DNA of 64,000 nt. Source: DATARH01 sp963789255 (GTDB lineage Bacteria; Pseudomonadota; Alphaproteobacteria; ATCC43930; CGMCC-115725). Made by a program: the position numbers and the translations under genes. The notes under the pieces are model-generated. The model was not told the DNA's origin. It was given only the letters and a program-made list of their open reading frames with translations, and did no database searches. Location: positions 1,116,001 through 1,180,000 of the forward strand of contig CAWBJW010000001.1 in assembly GCA_963789255.1 (NCBI GenBank), given 5' to 3'. Within the stretch, counting starts at the first letter, position 1. Each line of letters begins with the position of its first letter. Below are positions 9,122 to 18,700 of the stretch, piece after piece.

Positions 9122-9561
9122 GCCGAGCCCTTCAGCGCCCGCAACACCCGCCGCAGCGCCTTCTCGTTGACGAAAGCGTTGACCCGCACCCGAGCGCCGC
9201 TCGGCAACGCGACCTCGATCAGGCCGACCCGCTCGTCCATCGTCATACCGGTGCGCCGGGATCGCTCGGGCGGCGGCACATCCGCCGGAGCCGCCAGTAT
9301 CGCCGGCCCTTCATCCCCGGCCCGGCCGAACACGCCAAGCGGAACGAACTCTACCGCTTCCGGCCTCCGCGCCAACCCAGCCGCGGCCTTCCACGCCGAT
9401 CGCCAGTTGTACAGCAGGCTCTCCGACACCCGATGGCGCCGGGCAACCACCTTCACCTTGCCGCCTTCTGCCTCGATCTCGGCGAGCAGCGCCGCCTTCT
9501 CTTCAGCCGTCCACTTCCGGCGCCGCTCGACCCGCGCCATGATCTCCACATCGGCCACCAC
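9118..9561 (-). CDS. tnpA: IS66 accessory protein TnpA
   Basis: Up to 147 residues; a start at 9540 (MARVERRRKW) is equally likely. The N-terminal half is a helix-turn-helix of the transposase_8/IS3 Orf A type (RKWTAEEKAALLAEIE, VVARRHRVSESLLYNWR). The C-terminal part ends in VEVALPSGARVRVNAF-like residues usual for IS66 TnpA. It probably binds the element ends. It is the first gene of the tnpA-tnpB-tnpC-mscS operon, starting about 80-100 bp inside the right terminal repeat. Confidence 0.88.
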   Translation of the reverse strand: MVADVEIMARVERRRKWTAEEKAALLAEIEAEGGKVKVVARRHRVSESLLYNWRSAWKAAAGLARRPEAVEFVPLGVFGRAGDEGPAILAAPADVPPPERSRRTGMTMDERVGLIEVALPSGARVRVNAFVNEKALRRVLRALKGSA

Positions 9562-12068
9562 GCCTCCTTCTGGAGCTACAGAAGGAGTCTCCAGCGCAGG
9601 GCAACATCAGCTATCGCCGAACCCCACGCTACACGCCGCAGACCGGACGCTTACGTGCCAGCCCGCGACCGGCCACGACAGCGGTGTCCTCTTCCGTGTA
9701 TGTGAAGGCCGCAAGGACTACACCGGCGGACGGAACAATTTCGCGTCGCTCGACCTTCTCAACGATCCTGAGCGCCTCGCCCGGACTATCCGCGCCGCAT
9801 ACCGTGCGTGACTCAGCACCGGCCATGCGACGTATCCCACCCACATCACAATCTCAATACCCGACGCCCGGGACCACAAGCGGCCCCTTTTTCTGATTAC
9901 CTGGCCCGTTCTTCAACGACATTTGCCCCGAAGCGGTCATCCATGCGACACCAACAGTCCCGTCAGGTGGGAAGGGGAAATTTTTCGCCAATCCACCAAG
10001 TCGCCTAGTTACCGCTACCATGGGTTCTGGTACGGGCAACGACTTAGCCGGCCGGAATTACCGTGCCGAGTTCTGTGACGATGGCATTGTAAAGATCAAC
10101 CTCTGCCTCGGGTGCTCGCATCGAGACAAGCAGAGCATACCTTGCGGATCGATCCCAGCGTCTCAGCCGGGGCTGTTCCTTCCACCATCCACCGACCGGA
10201 TAAATCCCAATGGCATCGCGCGCGGCCAGGTCGGCGGCGGTACCCCGCCAAATATCAGAATGCAGCGAGCCCTTGTCTCGGACGACAGGCCCCAAAACCC
10301 ATTCGTCGGCTCCTGCCACTGCAGCTATCCCGCCAATCTCCTCGTCGTCTGCCGCTCTATTGATGCGCTGCCGGAACTGACCAAGCGTCTCCAGCGAGCG
10401 CTTGAGGGCAAATCGCAGGCCATGCGAGGCATAGCGATGCCGTCTCGCCCAACCTCGTTCCCCAGGGTTCGGCTCGATGAAATACGATAACGTGACGCGG
10501 ACCTCCACAGCGAGAGCGCCGAGCGCGCGAAGTTCCGCGTGAGGCCAAGGCAGACGGTGAAGGTTCATGCTCCGTGACTTGATAACGGACCCGTCTTTGC
10601 GAAGCGGCAACACCGCGTCTTCGATCATCAATGTCGCATCGTTCGAGGCACTCCAAAGCGCCCGGCCGAGATCGGGCATGCCCCAACCGTAGCGGCGTAG
10701 TATGGCCGCCTTCATCATCTGCGTTCCGGCGGCATTGAAACGGGCTCGCATGGCGGGGGTCCATTCGGCCGAGTGGACCACGAGTTCGCGGACGGCTTCC
10801 GGCAACAGCTCTGGCCGTGCTGCCAATATTTCCCCTGTAAGTTTGGCCGTGAGCGCGGCAGCTGCACTGGTATCGCCAAACGCATCGAACAGGCGGATGT
10901 TCGGCCTGTAGTGGGTCGTCACGAGTTGGAGATCATCGATCGCCTCTGCCGGATGAACGCCGTCGTGAGCGAAATTGCCGCCTTCGAAAACAACGTCGGG
11001 ACGAACCGGCCATTGACGATCCCAAATTCCGGAGGTGCGGCTTGACGGACAAAGATCGCCGGCCGGAGCAAGTGGCATCCAACCCCAAAAATCATTGTGA
11101 ATGATATTGATCTTATCGGTGCAGGCGCCGGCCACGAGGGCGTTCCAAGCCTGCCCAGGGCTTTCGCATTCGACCAGATCGTTGCGGTCTGGGTATTCCG
11201 CAGCGTCAATGTTGGGAGTCCGAAGATTGCCTGCCGCGAGCACGAGAAGACGGGGCGTTTCGCCGTCGCCATAGCAAAGTTTGTTGACTGCCGCGGACCA
11301 AGACGATGGCCGCCCGCGACCGAGGCCGATTTCGCTCGATACGGCCATGCAGAAGGCGCGTCGGCGGAGAGGATTGCCTTTCTCCGCCTTCGTTATCCCG
11401 GCCTCGGTAATTGCACCGTATAGCTCGGGCCGATTCTGCCCAGTCGGTGGCAAAATCTTGACGGTCTCCAACCGGTGCGTCAGCACGACGGGATCAGCGG
11501 CACCGAGCGGCGGCTGAAGATCGCCGTACAACGCCATTCCGGCCATTTGCGTACCGTGACCCTTCCAATAGGCGCTGTCTCCGACGCCCCATTCCTCTTG
11601 GTAGGTGTACTGGTCCGTTTCGCTAAGACTGCCTTCCAGGAGCGGGGGGCCGCGAGTTGCACCACTGTCGAGCAAACACACCGCCGGTGCCAGCGCTGCT
11701 GCCGGCCGAGTACGGCGAACTAAATCCCTCACCCATTCCGCCTGCTCAACCGCGTGCATTTCAACGAACATGGTCGCAAGGTCCTTCGCGATCCGCAATT
11801 CGGCCACCGCATCGGTGTTGGCGACGATCCGCGCCATGCTTGATCCGTCAGCTCGCGCCAGCACCACCTCGCGTTCCGGAAAGCTGATCGTGTGCTCTTG
11901 AATGGGTATATCCAGGAGTTGCGCCGCCCTCCGAAAGCTCCGAGATCGGCCATCCCTCAGCCAGACTTCCCACCAAATCTCGGCACCCGCGGCCGGATAT
12001 AGGTCGCGGTTGTCAGTAAAAAGCGAACGGACCACCGCTAGGCGTATGTCTTCGATCCGGGCTACTAG

Positions 12069-13667
12069 CCTGAATAATTCATCGGGTCACACAAAAAGGG
12101 CGGCGGGAAGCGACATAAGCCGTTGGTTTCGTGTATGATTTGGTTGCTGAAGCCGGATCATCCGAAGGCAACGGAGTTCGCGCCCGCCATGGACAATTCT
12201 ACGGGGATTCTGCCGGGTTTGCCACCGGTGAAGGGCAAGCCGGTGCATGTCGCTTTCGACGGCGGCCTGATGACCTCGGACGCCGGGATATTGCTGCTGG
12301 CGGCGGTCGAGCAGCGGCTTGGGATCGCCGAGCGCCTGGCCGAATGCATCGAGGACCCGCGCGCACCGGAACGGGTGCGGCATACGCTGGCCGAGATGAT
12401 CCGCTACCGCGCCCTGCTGATCGCGGCGGGCTATCCCGACGGCAACGACTGCGACGCGCTGAAGTCCGATCCCGCCTTCAAGATGGCGGTCGGGCGCCTG
12501 CCCGAAAGCGGCGCCGATCTGTGCTCGCAGCCGACCATCAGCCGGCTCGAGAACCTGCCCGGCCCGACCGCGCTCAAGCGCATGATGGCGGCGATGGTCG
12601 AAGTGTTCTGCGACAGCTTCGAGCAGGTCCCACGGCGCATCGTGCTCGACATCGACGACACCGAGGACCGGGTTCACGGCGGCCAGCAACTCGCGCTGTT
12701 CAACGCCTATTACGACAGCCGCTGCTTCCAGCCGATCCATATCTATGAAGCGACCACCGGCAAGCCGGTGGCAATCATCCTGCGCCCCGGCAAGACGCCG
12801 GACGGCGCCGAGGTGACCTTGGTGCTGCGCCATGTCATCGGCCATATCCGCGCCCGCTGGCCGGCGGTCGAGATCGTGGTGCGCGGCGACAGCCATTACG
12901 CCCGGCCCGAGGCGATGGCGTGGTGCGAGCGCCAGCGCGTCGGCTACATCTTCGGTCTTGCCGGCAACTCGGTGCTGCTGCGCCGGGTCGGCAATCTCGC
13001 CGAGGATGCTGCACTCGGTCGGGTCGACGGCGAGGGGGACAAGGTCCGCCGCTACGGCGAATTCCGCTATGCCGCGACAAGCTGGAAAACCGAGCGCCGC
13101 GTCATCGCCCGCGTCGAGGCCGGCCCCCAGGGCGCCGACAGCCGCTTCATCGTCACCAATCTGGCGGGCTTGCCCAAGGCGCTCTACGAGAAAGTCTATT
13201 GCGCCAGGGGACAGGCCGAAAATCTGATCAAGGCGCACAAGCTGCACCTCGCCTCCGACCGCACCTCCTGCACCAAGGCGACGGCCAACCAGTTCCGCCT
13301 GCTGATCCACACCGCCGCCTACTGGCTGATGCTGAACCTGCGCGGCCTGGCGCCCCGGACATCGTTCTGGCGCGATGCCCAGTTCGATACCATCCGGCTC
13401 TGCCTGATCAAGGTCGCCGGGCGCGTCACCGAGATGGTCACCCGCATCAAGATCACCCTGCCGAGCGCCTACCCCTACCAGTTCGGGTTCGCCATGCTCG
13501 CCGGCCGCATCGCCAAGCTGCCGCCGTAAACAAAGGGGCCGTGTGCCCAGAACGAACCCTCGGTGAAACCTCAAACCCCGACCACCCGCGTCACCGACGC
13601 CACGGAAAATCACGGCACCAACGCCGCCGTCAGATCGCTATTCCTGGCGCCTCGCGAATAATCCGGG
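12069..13667 (+). mobile_element. IS1380-family insertion in ietS
   Basis: The boundaries come from the target gene: direct repeats CTAG at 12065-12068 and 13668-13671 flank the segment, and removing one repeat plus the segment restores the ietS frame. The ends are imperfect inverted repeats, CCTGAATAATTC on the left and CCCGGATTATTC on the right read inwards. IS1380 elements usually make 4-bp duplications. Length 1599 bp, one transposase gene. Confidence 0.85.
12135..13529 (+). CDS. IS1380-family transposase
   Basis: 464 residues from the ATG at 12135; a shorter product could start at MDNSTGILPG (12189). Family marks are HVAFDGGLMTSDAGILLL near the N-terminus, the Asp-rich LDIDDTEDRVHGGQQ, the second Asp in VVRGDSHYARPEA and the C-terminal Glu region YCARGQAENLIKAHK. 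It is a DDE transposase of the IS4 superfamily and looks intact. It lies antisense to the ietS gene it interrupts. Confidence 0.92.
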   Translation: MIWLLKPDHPKATEFAPAMDNSTGILPGLPPVKGKPVHVAFDGGLMTSDAGILLLAAVEQRLGIAERLAECIEDPRAPERVRHTLAEMIRYRALLIAAGYPDGNDCDALKSDPAFKMAVGRLPESGADLCSQPTISRLENLPGPTALKRMMAAMVEVFCDSFEQVPRRIVLDIDDTEDRVHGGQQLALFNAYYDSRCFQPIHIYEATTGKPVAIILRPGKTPDGAEVTLVLRHVIGHIRARWPAVEIVVRGDSHYARPEAMAWCERQRVGYIFGLAGNSVLLRRVGNLAEDAALGRVDGEGDKVRRYGEFRYAATSWKTERRVIARVEAGPQGADSRFIVTNLAGLPKALYEKVYCARGQAENLIKAHKLHLASDRTSCTKATANQFRLLIHTAAYWLMLNLRGLAPRTSFWRDAQFDTIRLCLIKVAGRVTEMVTRIKITLPSAYPYQFGFAMLAGRIAKLPP

Positions 13668-14139
13668 CTAGGCGTTCGTTTTTGGGCCTGCCCGTTCGGG
13701 TATCTTCATCACGGTAGGCCTCGATTTTCCTTTCGTAGAATGCGGCGGCCTGTTCGGGCACGAACACCGTCGCGGAGAGGATTTCATCTCCGTCGGCAAG
13801 GGGCCGAACGACGACGAGCTCGATCCCCTTTGGCCTATTCTCCAGAGCGTTCGACGGCCTCGCGGTCAACGACCGGTATATCGAATTCAAGATAGAAGCC
13901 GCTCTCCCCTCCGGTGAGGGCGGGTTCGCGGGCCGCGATATTTTCTCCGGCTTGCTCAACAGCGAGCGCGACAGCTTGGAGAAGCCGATCAGCGTGATCG
14001 GCCCGGATACGAGCCGGAGGGCTGCCGCCGACAGGCAATCGCGGAGACGTATAGGCTTCTTCGGCTCCTCCGCCCTCGATATGGATGTGCGGGCGGTCGC
14101 GCGGCGCGTCAGGCATCCGGGATGACGCTTAGCGGCAGA

Positions 14140-15123
14140 TCACGAGGCGGTCGCCTTGCGCTCGTTGATCGCTGCCAACAGGTGCGACATTTCGATGCGA
14201 TCGGTTTCGGCGAGCACGGCGATCTTAGCTGCGTCATCCGCGGCGCGCGCTAAATCGGCCTGACTGAGGCCCGACGCGGTATGGGTGACGACCCGCCAGT
14301 CCACTTCTTCCAGGCGAAAGGTGGTCAAGCGGGCTTCGACGATGCCCCGCGCGATGTTCTCGTCGGGTAACTCATAGGTGATGACATCGTCAAATCGTCG
14401 GAAGAGCGCGCGATCGAGCAGCTCTGGGTGATTGGTCGCGGCGATGATCAGGCTGTGCCCATCGTCATTCTCCAGAAACTGGAGGAAAGAGTTGAGCACG
14501 CGACGGATTTCGCCGACGTCGTTCGGGCCAGCACGCTGAGAGCCGATCGCATCAAACTCGTCGAAGAAATAGACACCCCGCTGAATCGCTATCGCGTCGA
14601 ACACAAGCCGCAGGCGCGTTGCCGTCTCACCCAGCAGTTTCCCAATCAGCCCATCGTAGAGAACGGTGAAGATCGGCAACTTCAGCTCGCCCGCGAGTGC
14701 CGCTGCGGTCATCGTCTTGCCTGAACCAGGCGGCCCGATCAGCAGCAGCTTTCTCCGCGGCGACAGACCGTGGGCGCGCAGGCGCCCCTGCTGGCGCTGC
14801 TCCGTCAACACTCGTTGCAACCGTTCCTTAAGGTCGGCCGCGAGCACCATGCTGCCGAGCCGAATATCGGAATACCGAGCTCCGAGGAGGTTTGTGAGTT
14901 CGCCCCGTGGCTGGACGAGCGGGACAGGGCCGGCACCACGCCGAGCTACTGTCGCTGTCTTGCCCTTCGCTGCGTCGATCAGCTCGCGCAACTCTTGGGC
15001 CAATTTGCCGTGACCGCGGCGCGCTTCCTGTGCGGCAACCTGCGTCGCCACGGAGAGGAAACGGTCCTCATCTCCCGCGATATGGCTTTGGAGCAGCGCG
15101 ACGATGTGGCGCCCGGTGGTCAT
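14140..15123 (-). CDS. ietA: AAA+ ATPase, IetA-like defence partner
   Basis: 327 residues. Walker A GPPGSGKT (130-137), Walker B VYFFDEFDAIG (184-194), sensor 1 AATNHPELLD and an arginine-rich FRRFDD follow in the order of classic AAA+ proteins. The N-terminal 120 residues are helical and probably bind substrate. The gene is immediately upstream of the subtilisin-like protease, 23 bp apart on the same strand, the arrangement of the ietAS pair. In that system the ATPase is thought to control the protease; the mechanism is not settled. Here it is intact while its protease partner is broken, so the defence pair is probably inactive. Confidence 0.83.
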   Translation of the reverse strand: MTTGRHIVALLQSHIAGDEDRFLSVATQVAAQEARRGHGKLAQELRELIDAAKGKTATVARRGAGPVPLVQPRGELTNLLGARYSDIRLGSMVLAADLKERLQRVLTEQRQQGRLRAHGLSPRRKLLLIGPPGSGKTMTAAALAGELKLPIFTVLYDGLIGKLLGETATRLRLVFDAIAIQRGVYFFDEFDAIGSQRAGPNDVGEIRRVLNSFLQFLENDDGHSLIIAATNHPELLDRALFRRFDDVITYELPDENIARGIVEARLTTFRLEEVDWRVVTHTASGLSQADLARAADDAAKIAVLAETDRIEMSHLLAAINERKATAS

Positions 15124-15682
15124 CTAGCCTCTGTCGAGTGCTTGCATTGGCGGTCGCCGAGGAGTGAGCCGCGATCGTAGGACGGTCGAACCATAGATGG
15201 AAATGATTGTCGAATTGCCAGTGATCGGAATCCCTTGGCGGTCGTGATCCTCGCGCTGTTGCCCCTAACCCGTTGCCACGATTCTCGCGGCCATCTCCGT
15301 GCAATCGAAGGGCGTCATTTTCTTGAGCGCTCAGATCGGATCAGGCTGGATCATGCTTCCGGTGACAAAGACCTCCTGAGCCTCTTCTTTTCCGTGGCCC
15401 TGTGGGTAGGACATAGCGCTCAATCGGGGTAGGACGTACGCCCGCTGTCGGCGCTTTGCGGCCGGAGGCTTTGCCAAATTCGCCCCTTGGGTTCCCGCCT
15501 TCACGAGACCTCCGCCGCGTGAGCTGTCAGCACCGCTGACCTGAAATAGCAATGACCCGGCGCCCGTGCGATGTGCGGGCACCGGTGAAGCGGCCAGGCA
15601 ATCTCGAAAGCAACCCGAACTCCGGGATTTTCCGGCCTCCGCCTCAACGGAAGCCGCATCGTCGTTGCTACGGGACTCAGAG

Positions 15683-15774
15683 GGAAAGGGCTGCCGGGAG
15701 CGAGGTGAGACCTGGCGGGTGAAGAGAGCGCGCAGCCGGGCCCATCCCATCCCACGCTCCCGGAGATCTTCCCC
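15683..15774 (+). promoter_or_regulatory. Type A structured leader before the helicase gene
   Basis: CCGGGAGCG (15694-15702) pairs perfectly with CGCTCCCGG (15755-15763). Inside, AGGT and ACCT form a small hairpin, and GGG with CCC another. GGGAAAG near 15682-15688 can pair with CTTCCCC just before the start codon. Against the copy at 5853-5948 the arms differ but still pair. The stretch 15124-15680 before it shows no convincing gene. Confidence 0.65.
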
Positions 15775-18700
15775 ATGACACCCATCGCTTCCGCTGCGGC
15801 CCAGGCCGCGGCAACCCTCCCGCTCTTCCCACCTTCTTCCCGTCCCGACACCGCCTCGTCCCTTCTTCAGGCTGCGACCACCCTCATGGAAGCGCTGGCC
15901 AAGGGCCAGGCGCTCGACGCCCACGCGCTTCGCGCGGCGATGGAAGCGGCCTTCGGCGCTTCCGATGCCGCCGGCGCCTGGGATTGGAAGCTCGGATACG
16001 AGGCCTGCGAGGCGGCGCAGATCCTTTTCCTGCGCAAGTTCGGCCCCGCCATGCGCGCCCGCGCGGGGTCGCCTGCCGCCTTCCTCGCCATGCTGAGCAA
16101 ACTCGCGGCGCTGGCGCCGTCGCAGACCCGGCGCTCGGAGGAATCCCAGGCCCTTCAGCAATTCTCGACACCGATCGCGCTCGGCTTCGCCGCCGCGACG
16201 GCGGCCGCGATCACGTCCGCTGACCTGGTGCTGGAACCCTCGGCAGGAACCGGCTTGCTGGCGATCTTCGCCGAACTCGCCGGGGCACGGCTGTCGCTGA
16301 ACGAATTCGCCGATACCCGTGCGGCGCTGCTCGACGCGCTGTTCCCGGCAACGCCAGTCAGCCGCTTCGACGCCGCGCATATTCACGATCACCTCGATGG
16401 CGCCCTGCGTCCGACCGTGGTGCTGATGAACCCGCCTTTTTCGGCGGCGGTTCATGTCGAGGGCCGCGTCGCCGACGCCGCGCTCAGGCACATCTCGTCG
16501 GCGCTGGCACGCCTCGCCGACGGCGGACGCCTCGTCGTCATCACCGGCGCCAACCTCGGCCCCGACGCGCCCGCCTGGCGCGAGGGCTTCGTCCGTTTGC
16601 AGGAGCGCGGCAGCATCCTGTTCTCGGCTGCAATCGACGGCGCTGTCTATGCCCGCCACGGCACTACGGTCGCGACCCGCCTGACGGTGATCGACCGCGT
16701 GCCCGCCGCCGACCCGGCAGTGTTCCCGGCATCGCCGGGCGTCGCGCCGGATGCGGCCACGTTGCTGGAATGGGTGACCGCCCAAGTTCCGCCCAGGGCG
16801 GAGACGGCGGTGACACCCCTCGCGCCGATCCTGCCGCGCCCGATGGCGCGTCCGCGTCCCGTTGCGTCCCGTCCATCGGCACCCGCCGCCCCTTCTGTCG
16901 AAGCTGTCGAGCTCGCCTACGAGCCTTGCGATTGGATTCCAGCCGAGGGCGGGCGCCTTACCGAGGCGCTCTACGAAGGCTACACGCTGCAATCGATCCG
17001 TATCCCCGGCGCCAGGCCGCACCCGACCAGGCTGGTGCAGTCGGCGGCGATGGCCTCTGTCGCACCGCCCAAGCCGAGCTACCGCCCGCATCTGCCGCCC
17101 GCCTTGCTGGCAGAGGGGCCGCTGTCCGAGGCTCAGCTCGAAAGCGTCATCTATGCCGGCGAGGCCCATGCGGATTTCCTCGCCGGGTCGTGGAACGTCA
17201 ACGAGACCTTCGATGTGATCTCGGCCGCCCCGGACGATGCCGAGAACGCCGTGCGCTTCCGGCGCGGCTGGTTTCTCGGCGACGGCACCGGCGCCGGCAA
17301 GGGCCGCCAGGTCGCCGGCATTATCCTCGACAACTGGCTCAAAGGCCGCCGCCGCGCCGTCTGGGTGTCGAAGTCGGACAAGCTGCTCGATGACGCCCAG
17401 CGCGACTGGTCGGCGCTTGGTCAGGAGCGGCTGCTGATCACGCCGCTCGCCCGCTTCCGGCTGGGAACCCCGATCCGCCTCGCCGAGGGCATCCTTTTCA
17501 CCACCTACGCCACGCTGCGCGGCGAAGGCGGCGAGGGCAAGCAATCGCGGGTGCACCAGATCCTCGATTGGCTCGGCCGCGACTTCGACGGCGTGATCGT
17601 CTTTGACGAATCCCATGCGCTCGCCAACGCCGCCGGCGAGAAGTCCGAGCGCGGCGACAAGGCCGCGTCGCAGCAGGGCCGCGCCGGGCTGCGGTTGCAA
17701 CACGCGCTGCCGGACGCCCGCGTCCTCTATGTGTCGGCGACCGGAGCCACTGCGGTCCACAATCTCGCCTACGCCCAGCGCCTGGGCCTCTGGGGCGGGG
17801 CGGATTTCCCGTTCGCGACGCGCGCCGAGTTCGTCCAGGCGATCGAGGCGGGCGGGGTCGCGGCGATGGAAGTGCTGGCGCGCGACCTCAAGGCGCTCGG
17901 CCTCTATGCGTCGCGCTCTTTGTCTTATGAAGGTGTCGAGTACGAGCTGCTCGAGCACGCGCTTACCCCGGAGCAGGTCCGCATCTACGACGCCTATGCC
18001 GGGGCGTTCCAGATCATTCACAACAACCTGACCGCGGCGCTTGAGGCGACGAATGTCACCGGCTCGTCGGGCACGCTGAACGCGCAAGCCAAGGCGGCTG
18101 CGCGCTCGGCCTTCGAGTCGGCCAAACAGCGCTTCTTCAATCATCTGATCACGGCGATGAAGACGCCCTCGCTGACCGCGGCGATCGACCGCGATCTCGC
18201 GGCGGGGCATGCCGCAATCGTGCAGATCGTCTCGACCGGCGAGGCGCTGATGGAGCGGCGGCTCGCCGAGATTCCGACCGAGGAATGGGGCGACGTGTCC
18301 GTCGACATCACGCCGCGCGAATATGTCCTCGATTATCTGGCGCACTCGTTTCCGACGCAGCTCTTCGAGCCCTACACCGACGAGGAAGGCAATCTCGCCT
18401 CCCGCCCGGTGTTCCGCGACGGTCAGCCGGTGCAATGCCGTGACGCGGTGGAACGCCGCGACCGCATGATCGAGCGGCTGGCGGCATTGCCACCGGTGCC
18501 GGGCGCGCTCGACCAGATCGTGCAACGCTTCGGCACCGATCAGGTGGCCGAGGTCACCGGACGGTCGCGCCGCATCGTTCGCAAAGGGGATCGGCTCGCT
18601 GTCGAAAACCGCGCCGGTTCCGCCAATCTCGCCGAAGCCCAGGCTTTCATGGACGACGAGAAGCGCATCCTCGTCTTCTCCGACGCCGGCGGCACCGGGC

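Larger units (their letters stand above)
6179..9654. mobile_element. Complete IS66-family element with an mscS-like passenger gene
   Basis: The terminal repeat GTAAGCGTCCGGTCTG (6179-6194) is the exact reverse complement of 9639-9654. The 8-bp target duplication GTGCCAGC is present on both sides (6171-6178 and 9655-9662), the length expected for IS66. Between the ends, on the minus strand, are tnpA, tnpB, tnpC and then a mechanosensitive channel gene. The element is 3476 bp, about 1 kb longer than a basic three-gene IS66, and the extra length is the channel gene. All four genes are open. Confidence 0.92.
6142..9811 (+). pseudogene. Small gene split by the IS66-type insertion
   Basis: The start at 6142 follows GGAGAAGTCACC. 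Twelve codons are read (MHGDHLYVQACQ) before the insertion. If bases 6179-9662 (the element plus one copy of the 8-bp duplication) are removed, the frame continues without a break as PATGHDSGVLFRVCEGRKD and ends at 9811, giving 61 residues. Only 6142-6178 and 9663-9811 belong to the gene. The product is unknown. The clean restoration shows the insertion is recent and that the gene was probably functional before it. Confidence 0.7.
10044..14116 (-). pseudogene. ietS: IetS-like subtilisin protease, broken by IS1380 and a frameshift
   Basis: The 3' part (10044-12064) encodes a peptidase S8 domain with Asp in AVCLLDSGATRG, His in KGHGTQMAGMALYG, the oxyanion Asn region LLVLAAGN and Ser in FGDTSAAAALTA. 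The 5' part (13672-14116) encodes the N-terminal extension, from PDAPRDRPHIHIEGG to RPKNER. Removing the IS1380 copy and one CTAG joins NERL with VARIEDIRLA in frame. A single extra base near 13848-13852 (between REAVE and ALENR) also has to be removed. The repaired gene would encode exactly 822 residues. It starts 23 bp after the ATPase gene at 14140, as in ietAS pairs of Agrobacterium plasmids, listed as an anti-phage system by Gao and colleagues in 2020. As it stands the full protein cannot be made; a protein starting at the GTG at 12035 would keep the catalytic triad but lose the N-terminus. Confidence 0.82.

Noticed and set aside
15340..15412. Fragment resembling a TonB-receptor N-terminus (AQEVFVTGSMIQPDPI on the minus strand)
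   Set aside because: The match is to a short common motif only; nothing of plug or barrel follows.
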